Numbered from the stretch's first letter, positions 11,345 to 20,412 are shown. The stretch is DNA of 64,000 bases from Neisseria subflava (GCF_024205745.1 NZ_CP073117.1:1178001-1242000), one strand, 5' to 3'. A program made the numbers and translations. The notes: generated by a model not told the origin, from the sequence alone.

Positions 11345-12400
11345 TTAAGCCAAGGGAGCCAGCAGTTTGGCGAAAGCGTCTTCAAATTGTTTCAAACCGT
11401 CTTCCTGCAAACGCGTTGCCAAAGTTTCGACATCAATGCCGAGTTTGGCGGTTTCGGCAAGCTGCGCTTGGGCTTCGTCTACACCTTCGGTCAACGTGGC
11501 TTTGGCGGTGCCGTGGTCGATAAAGGCTTTGAGTGTCGCATCGGGAACGGTGTTGACGGTATGGGCGCCAATCAGGCTGTCAACGTACAACGTGTCAGGA
11601 TAGGCAGGGTTTTTCACGCCGGTAGATGCCCATAAAAGTTGTACGCGGTTGGCACCTTTTTCGGCAAGTGCGGCAAATTCGCTGCTGCCGAAGTATTGCG
11701 CCCAATCTTGATAGGCGGCTTTGGCCAGCGCAATGGCAACTTTACCTTTGAGATGGTCGGGCAGGGTGGCGTCCAATGCAGCATCGACACGGGAAATAAA
11801 GAAGCTGGCGACAACTTGGATATGGGAAACGTCGTGTCCCTCTTCCAAACGTTTGGCAATGCCGCGCGTGTAGGCTGCATAGGCTTTGAGGGTTTGGGTG
11901 CGGGAGAAGAGCAGGGTCAGGTTGACGCTGATGCCGTCTGAAACAAGGGTTTCAAGCGCTTCGATACCTTCGTCGGTTGCCGGTACTTTAATCATGACAT
12001 TTTTACGGCCGATGGCGGCGTGCAGGCGGCGCGCTTCTTCAACCGTGCCTTGTGCGTTTTTGGACAATTCAGGCGAAACTTCGAGGCTGACGAAGCCGGT
12101 TTTGCCGCCGGTGGATTCGTGTTCGGCAAGGCATACGTCGCAAGCGGCTTGCACATCGGCAACCGCCATGGTTTCGTAGCGTTGTTTCGGGGTCAGGTCT
12201 TGTTGTTTGAGCGCGGCTACTTCATCGGCGTACAGGGAGTCTCCGGCAAAGGCTTTTTGGAAAATGGCAGGATTGGAAGTTACGCCGCACACACCTTGCT
12301 TCAGCATTTCTGCCAATTCGCCGCTTTGTACCAGCGAACGGGAGAGATTGTCCAACCAGATTTGTTGTCCTAATGCTTTAACGTCCGATAAAATAGTCAT
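11345..12400 (-). CDS. tal: transaldolase
   Basis: Transfers a dihydroxyacetone unit between sugar phosphates in the non-oxidative pentose phosphate pathway. At 351 residues it has the longer type common in Neisseria and Actinobacteria. The Schiff-base lysine lies in [13 protein letters not shown], and the N-terminal [13 protein letters not shown] is a family signature. It is transcribed away from kdsD with a 134-bp divergent promoter region between them. A DUS lies inside the coding region. Confidence 0.96.
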   Translation of the reverse strand: MTILSDVKALGQQIWLDNLSRSLVQSGELAEMLKQGVCGVTSNPAIFQKAFAGDSLYADEVAALKQQDLTPKQRYETMAVADVQAACDVCLAEHESTGGKTGFVSLEVSPELSKNAQGTVEEARRLHAAIGRKNVMIKVPATDEGIEALETLVSDGISVNLTLLFSRTQTLKAYAAYTRGIAKRLEEGHDVSHIQVVASFFISRVDAALDATLPDHLKGKVAIALAKAAYQDWAQYFGSSEFAALAEKGANRVQLLWASTGVKNPAYPDTLYVDSLIGAHTVNTVPDATLKAFIDHGTAKATLTEGVDEAQAQLAETAKLGIDVETLATRLQEDGLKQFEDAFAKLLAPLA

Positions 12401-12534
12401 CTCTGATTCCTTTTACATAATAGGTTTGTTTGTGAAGTGGCGATAATGCTACGCCGATTCGATGAATTTGAACAGTTTACAGCCGATTAATTTGGGCAAA
12501 ACAAACCTAAATTCAAGCACGAAAGGTGGCTTTG

Positions 12535-13509
12535 ATGGCGGAAAACATACTTTATCTCGACTGGGCGCGCGATGTATTGGATACGGAAGCCGAAGGTTTG
12601 CGTGAAATTGCGGCGGCTTTAGACCATGATTTTGTCCGTGCGGCGGAAGCGTTGTTGCACTGCAAGGGCAGGGTCGTCATTACCGGCATGGGCAAGTCCG
12701 GACACATCGGCCGCAAAATGGCGGCAACCATGGCTTCCACTGGCACGCCTGCGTTTTTCGTCCATCCTGCCGAAGCGGCGCACGGCGATTTGGGCATGAT
12801 TGTGGATCACGATGTCGTGGTTGCCATTTCCAACTCCGGCGAAAGCGATGAAATTGCGGCGATTATTCCGGCGTTGAAACGCAAAAACATCACGCTTATT
12901 TGTATCACTGCTCATCCGACTTCCACCATGGCGCGCCATGCCGATATCCATATTACCGCGGCGGTTTCCAAAGAAGCCTGTCCGCTCGGTTTGGCACCGA
13001 CTTCCAGTACGACCGCCGTGATGGCGTTGGGCGATGCGCTGGCGGTGGTTTTATTGCAGGCGCGTGCGTTTACGCCGGATGATTTTGCTTTAAGCCATCC
13101 GGCCGGCAGCTTAGGCAAACGCCTGTTGCTGCGTGTGGCGGATATCATGCATAAAGATGAAGCCCTGCCTGCCGTTTTGTTGGGTACGCCGTTGAAAGAA
13201 GCCATTGTCCGCATGAGTGAAAAAGGCTTGGGCATGTTGGCGGTAACCGATGCCGAAGGCCGTCTGAAAGGCGTATTTACCGATGGCGACTTGCGCCGTC
13301 TGTTTCAAGAACGCGACAGCTTTGCCGGTTTGAAAGTGGACGACATCATGCACGCTTCGCCGAAAACCATCTCCGCCGACCACCTTGCCACTGAAGCTTT
13401 GAAAGCTATGCAAAGCGGCCATGTGAACGGTTTGCTGGTAATCGAAGAAAACGGCGTGCTGATTGGCGCGCTGAATATGCACGATTTATTGATGGCACGA
13501 ATTGTCTGA
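12535..13509 (+). CDS. kdsD: D-arabinose-5-phosphate isomerase
   Basis: Converts ribulose-5-phosphate to arabinose-5-phosphate, the first step to Kdo for lipooligosaccharide. It has 324 residues from ATG at 12535, chosen over the GTG at 12526 because AAAGG lies 8-9 bases before the ATG. The SIS sugar-isomerase domain (about 40-180) has GMGKSGHIGRKMAAT and SNSGESDEI. Two CBS domains follow (about 205-324). It opens the cluster kdsD-kdsC-lptC-lptA-lptB-rpoN-hpf, as in many proteobacteria. KpsF/GutQ paralogues share the fold, but the context supports KdsD. Confidence 0.95.
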   Translation: MAENILYLDWARDVLDTEAEGLREIAAALDHDFVRAAEALLHCKGRVVITGMGKSGHIGRKMAATMASTGTPAFFVHPAEAAHGDLGMIVDHDVVVAISNSGESDEIAAIIPALKRKNITLICITAHPTSTMARHADIHITAAVSKEACPLGLAPTSSTTAVMALGDALAVVLLQARAFTPDDFALSHPAGSLGKRLLLRVADIMHKDEALPAVLLGTPLKEAIVRMSEKGLGMLAVTDAEGRLKGVFTDGDLRRLFQERDSFAGLKVDDIMHASPKTISADHLATEALKAMQSGHVNGLLVIEENGVLIGALNMHDLLMARIV

Positions 13510-13575
13510 AACGACGGCAAAAACGTTTTCAGACGGCCTTATGCTAGAATAGGCCGTCTGAAATAAGGAAACCTT

Positions 13576-14112
13576 ATGCAAAACCTCTCTTCCGACCTGC
13601 AACAACGCGCTTTAGGTATCAAACTGCTGATACTGGATGTGGACGGCGTTTTGACTGACGGCCGTATTTTTATCCGCGACAACGGCGAAGAAATCAAATC
13701 GTTCCACACTTTGGACGGACACGGTTTGAAAATGCTTCAGGCCAGTGGCGTGCAAACAGCGATTATTACCGGCCGCGATGCGCCTTCCGTCGGTATCCGC
13801 GTGAAACAGCTCGGTATCAACTATTACTTCAAAGGCATTCATGACAAACGTGCCGCCTACGCCCAATTACGCGAACAGGCCGGTGTGGAGGAGCATGAGT
13901 GCGCCTTTGTCGGCGACGATGTTGTCGATTTGCCCGTGATGGTGCGTTGCGGATTGGCGGCCGCCGTCCCCGAAGCGCATTGGTTTACTTTGCAATACGC
14001 CCATTATGTAACTCGGCGTTCCGGCGGCGCAGGCGCGGTGCGTGAAGTGTGCGATTTGATTATGCAGGCGCAAGGTACGCTTGAACCTGCTTTGAAAGAG
14101 TATGTACGATGA
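13576..14112 (+). CDS. kdsC: 3-deoxy-D-manno-octulosonate 8-phosphate phosphatase
   Basis: Removes phosphate from Kdo-8-phosphate in Kdo synthesis. The 178-residue HAD-family C0 enzyme lacks a large cap and works as a tetramer. Catalytic motif I is LDVDGVLTDGR, motif II is ITGRDAP, and motif III/IV is FVGDDVVDLPVM. A DUS lies just before the start. The stop overlaps the lptC start by 4 bases, so the two are translationally coupled. Confidence 0.95.
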   Translation: MQNLSSDLQQRALGIKLLILDVDGVLTDGRIFIRDNGEEIKSFHTLDGHGLKMLQASGVQTAIITGRDAPSVGIRVKQLGINYYFKGIHDKRAAYAQLREQAGVEEHECAFVGDDVVDLPVMVRCGLAAAVPEAHWFTLQYAHYVTRRSGGAGAVREVCDLIMQAQGTLEPALKEYVR

Positions 14113-14690
14113 AAATCAGATGGCGTTACGGAATCGCCTTTCCGCTGGTGTTGGCCGTCTCACTCGGCGCATTGGCGGCGTGGCTCGGCCGCATCAGCGA
14201 AGTGCAGGTCGAAGAAGTCGTCCTCAATCCGAATGAGCCGCAATATTCGATGAAAGGCATCAACGGCAAACGTTTTGACCAAGAAGGCCGTCTGAAAGAA
14301 AACCTGAGCGCGGTCGATGCCGTCCAATATCCGAATAGCGCGGACGTGCATTTGGACAAACCGCATCTTTCGTTTTACCGCGACGGTAGCCTGCTGTACG
14401 AAGTCGGCAGCGACAAGGCTGTGTACAATATTCAAAACAAGAAAGTCGTTTTTGAACAGAATGTTGTCTTAAACAAAGCGGCAGATGCCAAGCGTTTGGC
14501 CGGCATCGTCAAAACCGAACGTTTGAATGTCGATACCGAAGCGCAATACGCCCATACCGACAGCCCCGTTACTTTCCAATACGGACAGTCCGGCGGTCAG
14601 GCAAACGGCATGACTTATGACCACAAAACCGGTTTGCTGAATTTCCCTTCCAAAGTGAAAGCCACAATTTATGATACAAAAAATTTGTAA
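14109..14690 (+). CDS. lptC: LPS export protein LptC
   Basis: Inner-membrane anchored part of the Lpt bridge that passes lipooligosaccharide from LptBFG to LptA. It has 193 residues: a single N-terminal membrane helix (about 8-27), then a periplasmic beta-jellyroll domain. Sequence similarity in this family is low; the call rests on length, topology and position between kdsC and lptA. The 3' end overlaps lptA by 20 bases. Confidence 0.9.
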   Translation: MKIRWRYGIAFPLVLAVSLGALAAWLGRISEVQVEEVVLNPNEPQYSMKGINGKRFDQEGRLKENLSAVDAVQYPNSADVHLDKPHLSFYRDGSLLYEVGSDKAVYNIQNKKVVFEQNVVLNKAADAKRLAGIVKTERLNVDTEAQYAHTDSPVTFQYGQSGGQANGMTYDHKTGLLNFPSKVKATIYDTKNL

Positions 14691-15201
14691 AACCTTAGCC
14701 CTTGTTGCCGTTTTTGCCGCCAGCCCGGCCTTTGCCCTGCAAAGCGACAGCAAGCAGCCGATTCAAATCGAAGCCGACCAAGGCTCGCTTGACCAAAACA
14801 ACCAAAGTACCACTTTTTCCGGCAACGTCATCATCAAACAAGGCACGCTCAATATCCGCGCCGGCAGCGTGACCGTTTCGCGCAACGACAAAAGCGAGCA
14901 GTTGATGAAAGCAACCGGCTCGCCCGTCAAATTCAGCCAAGAGTTGGACGGCGGCAAAGGCGTGGTCAACGGCCAAGCCAATACCGTCACGTATTCTTCC
15001 GCAGCCAGTCTGGTTACCCTGACCGGCAATGCCAAAGTACAGCGCGGCGGCGATGTGGCTGAAGGTGCGGTCATCACTTACAACACCAAAACCGAGGTTT
15101 ACACCATCAACGGCAGCGCCAAATCCGGTGTGAAATCCGCCGCCAAATCCGGCCGCGTCAGCGTTGTCATCCAGCCGTCCAGCACGCAGAGAAACAAATA
15201 A
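14671..15201 (+). CDS. lptA: LPS transport periplasmic protein LptA
   Basis: Periplasmic beta-jellyroll protein that polymerises into the bridge carrying lipooligosaccharide to LptD/E. It has 176 residues, with a signal peptide ending near ASPAFA (residue about 22). The OstA-type core follows, with the typical QIEADQGSLDQNNQSTTFSGNV opening and repeating strands. The start lies inside the end of lptC. The Lys/Ala-rich tail after about residue 150 looks flexible. Confidence 0.93.
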   Translation: MIQKICKTLALVAVFAASPAFALQSDSKQPIQIEADQGSLDQNNQSTTFSGNVIIKQGTLNIRAGSVTVSRNDKSEQLMKATGSPVKFSQELDGGKGVVNGQANTVTYSSAASLVTLTGNAKVQRGGDVAEGAVITYNTKTEVYTINGSAKSGVKSAAKSGRVSVVIQPSSTQRNK

Positions 15202-15215
15202 GAAAACACACAAAA

Positions 15216-15244
15216 AGGCCGTCTGAAAAAGGTTCAGACGGCCT
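15216..15244 (+). terminator. DUS inverted repeat between lptA and lptB
   Basis: A 12-bp stem (15216-15227 with 15233-15244) without a T-run. It may only attenuate read-through into lptB. Confidence 0.5.
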
Positions 15245-15271
15245 GAGGTCAATATCGAAAGTCAACAGAAT

Positions 15272-16006
15272 ATGAGCGCAAACAACAGCCGTCTTGTGGT
15301 TCAAAACCTGCAAAAAAGTTTCAAAAAACGCCAAGTCGTCAAAAGCTTCTCCCTTGAAATCGAAAGCGGCGAAGTCATCGGCCTGCTCGGTCCCAACGGC
15401 GCGGGTAAGACCACCAGCTTTTACATGATTGTCGGTCTGATTGCCGCCGATGCAGGCAGCGTGATGCTGGACGGACAAGAGTTGCGTCACCTGCCCATTC
15501 ACGAACGCGCCCGCCTCGGCGTCGGCTATCTGCCGCAGGAGGCCTCGATTTTCCGCAAAATGACCGTGGAACAAAATATCCGCGCCATTTTGGAAATCAG
15601 CATGAAGGACAAAAGCCGCATCGATGCCGAACTTGAAAAACTGTTGGCCGATTTGAACATCGAGCGCCTGCGCAACAACCCTGCGCCGTCCTTGTCCGGT
15701 GGTGAACGCCGCCGTGTAGAAATCGCGCGTGTGTTGGCCATGCAGCCGCGTTTCATTTTGCTGGACGAACCTTTTGCCGGCGTTGACCCGATTGCCGTGA
15801 TCGATATTCAGAAAATCATCGAGTTTCTCAAATCACGCGGTATCGGCGTACTGATTACCGACCACAACGTGCGCGAAACCCTCAGCATATGCGACCGTGC
15901 CTACATTATCAGCGACGGTACGGTATTGGCTTCAGGCAAGCCGGATGATTTGGTCAACAATGAACAAGTCCGTTCGGTTTACTTGGGTGAAAATTTCAAA
16001 TATTGA
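15272..16006 (+). CDS. lptB: LPS export ABC transporter ATPase LptB
   Basis: Cytoplasmic ATPase that powers lipooligosaccharide extraction with LptF/LptG. The 244-residue ABC domain has Walker [12 protein letters not shown]-loop YLPQEASIF, signature [16 protein letters not shown], Walker [14 protein letters not shown] and switch His in TDHNVRE. LptF and LptG are not in the window, which is common because they form a separate operon. Confidence 0.97.
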   Translation: MSANNSRLVVQNLQKSFKKRQVVKSFSLEIESGEVIGLLGPNGAGKTTSFYMIVGLIAADAGSVMLDGQELRHLPIHERARLGVGYLPQEASIFRKMTVEQNIRAILEISMKDKSRIDAELEKLLADLNIERLRNNPAPSLSGGERRRVEIARVLAMQPRFILLDEPFAGVDPIAVIDIQKIIEFLKSRGIGVLITDHNVRETLSICDRAYIISDGTVLASGKPDDLVNNEQVRSVYLGENFKY

Positions 16007-16122
16007 ATGCATATTTGACGGCAATCGTAAAACCGGTTTCACACGAGGCTCTCATTTCAATTGAGGGTATCTGTAAATATTGAAATAATTACTAAGAATA
16101 CAAATATAATACCGATAACCTA

Positions 16123-16163
16123 GTTTTTCAGACGGCCCTCCGTACAAAGGCCGTCTGAAAAAC
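16123..16163. repeat. inverted DUS pair upstream of rpoN
   Basis: GTTTTTCAGACGGCC (16123-16137) and its complement (16149-16163) pair over 15 bp just before rpoN. There is no T-run, so it may be an uptake element or mRNA structure rather than a terminator. Confidence 0.6.
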
Positions 16164-16188
16164 TATCCATACACTTCGAAAAAACACT

Positions 16189-17544
16189 ATGTCTTCACTC
16201 GTCCTTAAACTCAAACAGACCCAGCAGCTCAACCAGCGGCTGCAGCAGTCTCTGCGCATCTTGCAAATGTCGGGTCTTGAGCTTGAGCGCGAAGTGGAAG
16301 ACTGGTTATTAGACAATCCTCTGCTTGAGCGTCCGGAAACCGAAGAGTTTGCCGATAGCGGGCTCAACCGTGCCGTTACCATGCCGCGCTCTGGTCAGCA
16401 GTTGAGCGGCGACGATGCCGAAGATATTTGGAGCAACATCGCCGAAGAAGAGGACTTCAAACACTATCTGCATGCCCAAGTGTGCGAGCATCCGCTCTCG
16501 CAAGTGGAAGCGGCCTATGTTCATGTCTTGATTGATTTTTTGGACGAACAAGGCTACCTCACCGACAGCCTCGAAGAAATCATCGACCACACGCCGTTGG
16601 AATGGATGCTGGACGAAGAAGCCCTGCAAAACGCGCTGGATGTATTGCAAACCTTTGATCCGCCCGGTGTGGCGGCAGCCGATTTGACCGAGTCGCTCAT
16701 GCTGCAGCTGATGCGTTTGCCGGCTTCTCCGGCCAGACAAATGGCCGCGCATTTGGTGCAAAGTTCGCTTCAAGATTTAGGCAAAAACCGCAAACAAAAC
16801 GTTCTGCGTTTCCGCAAACTCTATCCCGATACCGACAGCGAAACCATAGAAGCTGCACTCGATATGATTGCCGGGCTCAATCCCTATCCGGCCTACGGTT
16901 TCGCCTCTGCCACGCCTACGCCTTATATTCAGCCTGACGTTTGGGTCAAAGAGGGCAAGGACGGCTGGGAAGTCATCAGCAACGAGGCGGCTTGGCCGAA
17001 GCTGCAGCTTAATCAGGAATATTGCGACCTGATGAAATCGGCGGAAGAGGGCGCACCGGAGTGGAAGGAAAAAATCAGTGAAGCCAAACAGCGCATTGAT
17101 TCTTTGGAGCTGCGGAAAAGCACGGTTCTCCGCCTTGCCGAGTATATCGTCAAAAATCAGGAAGATTTTTTCATCTTCGGAGAAATCGGCCTGTCGCCCA
17201 TGCTGATGAAAGATGCCGCCGCCGAATTGGGTTTGGCGGAAAGCACCATCTCGCGCGCTGCCAATCAGAAATATTTGTCTTGCCCGCGCGGCCTGTTTGC
17301 GTTACGCTATTTCTTCACACAGGCAGTGAATGCCGATGATGACGGCGAAGGGTTCAGCCAAGGCGCAATCAAAGCCGTATTAAGCCAGCTGATTGAAAGT
17401 GAAGACAGCAGCAAACCCTATTCGGACGAGACCCTCGTCAAATTATTAAAACAACGCGGCATTGAAATCGCCAGACGTACAGTTGCTAAATATAGAGAAT
17501 CATTAGACATACCACCGGCACACAAACGAAAATTTACCGAGTAG
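16189..17544 (+). CDS. rpoN: RNA polymerase sigma-54 factor, intact
   Basis: Directs RNA polymerase to -24/-12 promoters that need an AAA+ activator. The 451-residue protein looks complete. Region I (1-50) is Gln/Leu-rich (LKLKQTQQLNQRLQQSL) and carries activator-response functions. An acidic region II and the core-binding domain follow, then a helix-turn-helix (LGLAESTISRAANQKYL) and the RpoN box ARRTVAKYRE at residues 428-437, which reads the -24 element. In N. gonorrhoeae and N. meningitidis the rpoN-like locus is reported as a degenerate remnant without this DNA-binding part. PilR, an AAA+ activator, is encoded at 30367. Together these suggest a working sigma-54 circuit. Confidence 0.97.
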   Translation: MSSLVLKLKQTQQLNQRLQQSLRILQMSGLELEREVEDWLLDNPLLERPETEEFADSGLNRAVTMPRSGQQLSGDDAEDIWSNIAEEEDFKHYLHAQVCEHPLSQVEAAYVHVLIDFLDEQGYLTDSLEEIIDHTPLEWMLDEEALQNALDVLQTFDPPGVAAADLTESLMLQLMRLPASPARQMAAHLVQSSLQDLGKNRKQNVLRFRKLYPDTDSETIEAALDMIAGLNPYPAYGFASATPTPYIQPDVWVKEGKDGWEVISNEAAWPKLQLNQEYCDLMKSAEEGAPEWKEKISEAKQRIDSLELRKSTVLRLAEYIVKNQEDFFIFGEIGLSPMLMKDAAAELGLAESTISRAANQKYLSCPRGLFALRYFFTQAVNADDDGEGFSQGAIKAVLSQLIESEDSSKPYSDETLVKLLKQRGIEIARRTVAKYRESLDIPPAHKRKFTE

Positions 17545-17593
17545 ATATATTCCGATCCGTTTTGACGGACTAATCAACCGAAGGAGCTGTATC

Positions 17594-17908
17594 ATGAATC
17601 TGAAAATCACCGGTCTGAATTTTGATGTTACCGAAGCCATCAAAAACTATGTTTCCGACAAGTTGGCACGAATCAATCGCCACGCCGACAACATCATCTC
17701 CGTGACCATTACACTCTCGGTGGAAAAAGTCAATCAAAAAGCCGAAGCCGATGCGCATCTGGCAGGCAAAGATTTGCACGTTGAAGCAATCGAACAGGAT
17801 ATGTACGCAGCGATTGATGTTTTGATGGATAAGCTCGACCGCGCTGTTTTGAAACATAAAGAAAAAAGCGGTGATGTCCGCAGTACTGTCAAACCTGCTG
17901 CCGAATAA
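17594..17908 (+). CDS. hpf: ribosome hibernation promoting factor, short type
   Basis: Binds the 30S subunit and blocks its decoding centre in stationary phase, helping form inactive 100S dimers. The 104-residue protein is the short form without the C-terminal dimerisation domain. A strong AAGGAG precedes the start. Family motifs include NLKITGLNFDVTEAIKNYV near the start and the basic strand further on. It follows rpoN, the usual order in proteobacteria. Confidence 0.92.
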   Translation: MNLKITGLNFDVTEAIKNYVSDKLARINRHADNIISVTITLSVEKVNQKAEADAHLAGKDLHVEAIEQDMYAAIDVLMDKLDRAVLKHKEKSGDVRSTVKPAAE

Positions 17909-17922
17909 AGTTTTTGTATGAT

Positions 17923-17958
17923 AAAGGCCGTCTGAACATTCAGACGGCCTTTTGTTTT
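17923..17958 (+). terminator. DUS inverted-repeat terminator after hpf
   Basis: A 14-bp stem (17923-17936 with 17939-17952) followed by T-rich sequence closes the lpt-rpoN-hpf cluster and faces the convergent ampG. Confidence 0.85.
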
Positions 17959-17977
17959 TAAGGATTTAAAGAAGAGT

Positions 17978-19255
17978 TTAACTGTTTGCTTTTTCGCCAT
18001 TCCATGGTGCCACTTTAAACAGCAGCAACATGCCCGGTATGCCCAAAGCAAAACATAGCCAGTAGAAATTGAAGTAACCCATCGCTTCAATCAGATAGCC
18101 TGCCGTTGCATTCATGAATGTACGCGGTACAGCGGAAAGGCTGGTAAAAAGGGCTAATTGTGTGGCCGTAAATGCCGTATTGGCTTGTTGCGCCATATAC
18201 GAGACAAACGCTGCTGTGCCTAAGCCGACGCCGATTGCTTCAGCCGCAATTACAACCGCCAAAAAGATTCGTTCCGATGCTCCGACATGGTCAAAATGTC
18301 CGAAGCTTGCCAGCCATGCAAAGCCTAAAATGGTGACCCACTGTACCAAACCGAATAACCACAGGGCACGATTAACCCCGAGTTTGGTGATCCAAACGCC
18401 GCCGATAACGCCAAAAATTACAGCCGGCCATAAACCTGCGTTTTTTACAATCAGACCAATATCGGTTTTAGAGAAGCCCATATCGAGATAAAACGGTTGA
18501 GCCAAAGCAACTGCCATGCTGTCGCCCAGTTTATACAGTAAGATGAACGCCAAAATAGTCAAAGCCTGCTTTACACTTTGTCGGGTAAAGAAATCGTGAA
18601 ATGGTTCGATAACGGTTTCTTTTAAGCCTTTGGTTTCAAGAGTTGAGTGATCTGGCTCGCGCGCTATGAATAAGGTCGCAAGTAAACCTGGGATCATAAA
18701 CAGGGAAGTAATGATGAAGACGGTTGACCAAGGCAATCTGTCGGCCAAAATCAGACTTAATGAGGCCGGAATTAATGAAGAAATACGGTAGGCATTCACA
18801 TACAGCGAGTTGCCTAATACCAATTCTTCATCTGACAGTACTTCGCGTCGGAATGCATCAATCACAATATCTTGGCTGGCAGAGAAGAATGCTGTAGCAC
18901 AAGCTAAGCCTAAGATGATGGATAAATGCTCTTGCGGTCGGACAAATGCATAGGAAGCCAAAAGCAATAGGAGTGCTATTTGGGTAATCAGCATCCAACT
19001 GCGCCGTAAACCTAAAAATGGCAGGCGTACGGTGTCCAATAGAGGGGACCAGATGAATTTCCAAGTGTAGGGGAAACCAATCAATGCAAATAGGCCGATG
19101 ATTTTCAAATCAATGTGTTCGCTACGCAGCCATGCCGGAAGCAGGCTGTATAGAAAATAAAGCGGCAACCCCGAAGTGAAGCCTGTGAAAATGCAGATCA
19201 GCATTTTGCGCGAGAAAATTCGCTGCATAGTGCTGGGTTGGGGTGCGGTTGTCAT
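17978..19255 (-). CDS. ampG: AmpG-type muropeptide permease (MFS)
   Basis: Inner-membrane transporter that imports anhydro-muropeptides for cell-wall recycling. The 425-residue protein has about 12 hydrophobic segments. AmpG hallmarks include FTSGLPLYFLYSLLPAWLR near the N-terminus, SPLLDTVRLPFLGLRRSW at loop 2-3 and ASQDIVIDAFRRE. In gonococci AmpG activity sets how much cytotoxic peptidoglycan fragment is released; that is established for the species, and its effect here is unknown. The gene is monocistronic with a DUS terminator on each side. Confidence 0.92.
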   Translation of the reverse strand: MTTAPQPSTMQRIFSRKMLICIFTGFTSGLPLYFLYSLLPAWLRSEHIDLKIIGLFALIGFPYTWKFIWSPLLDTVRLPFLGLRRSWMLITQIALLLLLASYAFVRPQEHLSIILGLACATAFFSASQDIVIDAFRREVLSDEELVLGNSLYVNAYRISSLIPASLSLILADRLPWSTVFIITSLFMIPGLLATLFIAREPDHSTLETKGLKETVIEPFHDFFTRQSVKQALTILAFILLYKLGDSMAVALAQPFYLDMGFSKTDIGLIVKNAGLWPAVIFGVIGGVWITKLGVNRALWLFGLVQWVTILGFAWLASFGHFDHVGASERIFLAVVIAAEAIGVGLGTAAFVSYMAQQANTAFTATQLALFTSLSAVPRTFMNATAGYLIEAMGYFNFYWLCFALGIPGMLLLFKVAPWNGEKANS

Positions 19256-19336
19256 AGTGGAATCAATAAAAAAGAAAAGGGATATTGTAGCAAAGATGGG
19301 GATATGGCGAATTAACTTCTGCTATCTTTATTGAAT

Positions 19337-19384
19337 AAAGGCCGTCTGAAACTTTGACAAATTAAGTTTCAGACGGCCTTTTGT
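19337..19384 (-). terminator. DUS inverted-repeat terminator between bacteriocin gene and ampG
   Basis: AAAGGCCGTCTGAAACT and its complement (about 19337-19382) form a long stem with T-rich flanks on both strands. It would stop transcripts leaving the bacteriocin-like gene. Confidence 0.7.
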
Positions 19385-19511
19385 TGGAACAACTGGTTTG
19401 GCGGGCAACGGAGACTTCAGGACGGAAGAAGGGTTGCTTGGGTGTATTCATAAAATTGAAGTTAAGAAAGTTTCAGACGACCCCTAGAGATCGTTTGAAC
19501 GATGAGAAATA

Positions 19512-19829
19512 TCAGTGGTAATTTGTGCCGTCAGTGTAGCCGTTTCCTGATTTGTCCACAGCAAAAGCAGAAATCGGACCGACCGTTACTGTCCCTTTAG
19601 GCTGAGTTTCTTGGTAATACTCATATGCTGCAACACCCATACCAGTTGCAGCACCAACAGCAGCACCAATTGTGCCACCGACCATAATAGCTGGTCCGGC
19701 AGGAATACTGCCAAAAGCTATACCGACACCCAGACCAATACCTGCACCATTTGCTCCTCCTTGAAGGATTCTCTCTCCTAAGCCTCCTCCATAAATTAGT
19801 TCCAGATCCTCAATGGATAGTTCAATCAT
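19512..19829 (-). CDS. bacteriocin-like peptide precursor with double-glycine leader
   Basis: A 105-residue precursor starting at ATG 19829 (AAGGA 8 bases upstream), rather than the in-frame TTG at 19847. The first 15 residues, MIELSIEDLELIYGG, fit the double-glycine leader (LSxEEL, hydrophobic, GG) cut by C39 peptidase/ABC exporters. The predicted mature part, about 90 residues, begins GLGERILQGG. It has a long Gly/Ala-rich hydrophobic core with repeated GxxxG-type spacing (about residues 24-72) and a polar C-terminus. This is typical of pore-forming class II bacteriocins and microcins. The start lies one base after the stop of the small membrane-protein gene, so expression is coupled. No exporter gene is in the window. 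The leader is seen directly; killing activity is inferred. Confidence 0.75.
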   Translation of the reverse strand: MIELSIEDLELIYGGGLGERILQGGANGAGIGLGVGIAFGSIPAGPAIMVGGTIGAAVGAATGMGVAAYEYYQETQPKGTVTVGPISAFAVDKSGNGYTDGTNYH

Positions 19830-19830
19830 G

Positions 19831-20040
19831 TTATTTTTCCTTTTCAAAAAAATTAGATGTAGAATATTGAGTCAATACACCCAATATGGAAAAAATAATA
19901 AAAGCATGAATATAAATCATAAAATCAACATTATCTCCTTGGTAGCTTTCATAAATAAAAACGATTGGTATTGATATACAAATTAAAATGTACAGGTACT
20001 TTGAAATTACCAGTAACTTATACACAAATTTTGATTTCAT
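19831..20040 (-). CDS. small two-helix membrane protein, candidate immunity protein
   Basis: A 69-residue protein, not recognised by family. Two hydrophobic helices are clear, at about residues 7-29 and 39-59, with basic and polar ends (MKSKFVYK and FFEKEK). Its stop (19831-19833) is one base from the ATG of the bacteriocin-like gene, so ribosomes can re-initiate directly. Small polytopic membrane proteins coupled to bacteriocin genes are often immunity proteins; that role is inference from position and topology. The region is AT-rich and has no DNA uptake sequence. The start is preceded by only a weak AGG-type site. Confidence 0.65.
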   Translation of the reverse strand: MKSKFVYKLLVISKYLYILICISIPIVFIYESYQGDNVDFMIYIHAFIIFSILGVLTQYSTSNFFEKEK

Positions 20041-20043
20041 AGC

Positions 20044-20217
20044 CTAGTCTTTCATTTGAATAAAATCTACCCTAATCAACTTTCCAACCAACTTCCTAAC
20101 TTCTTCATGCTTTCCCTGATTGAAGTTAACCAGTAGATTTTTCAACAATATGTATATTATGTTAAATAATAAATGGTAATTGTCACATTCAAATATTAAG
20201 GATAACCTACTTTGAAA
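20044..20217 (-). other. 57-codon open stretch directly upstream of the small membrane gene
   Basis: The frame is open from just after a TAG at 20218-20220 to a TAG at 20044-20046, which is 3 bases before the next start. It lacks a convincing start codon. The translation is protein-like: a hydrophobic run (HLLFNIIYILLKNLLV), then a charged end (GKHEEVRKLVGKLIRVDF). It could be the 3' remnant of a truncated first gene of the operon, or a chance frame in AT-rich DNA. Confidence 0.3.
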
Positions 20218-20412
20218 CTATATCGCTTTGATGCGTAATTCTATAAAAAACATTGAATTTTCATGTTTTCTATTTATCCAGTATTTTGGAGTTGATAAGT
20301 GAGAGCAAAAAACTTTGGAAATCTACGATTCTCCTTCCAACACCTCATCATTTCTCTAGAGAATTTAGGCAAAGGCGATATTGATAACTCATTTCATTAA
20401 ATAGAACCAAAT

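Noticed and set aside
20299-20400. GTG-started 33-codon frame with a GGAG site
   Set aside because: Short, in AT-rich DNA, with no family similarity I can see and an equally open frame on the other strand.
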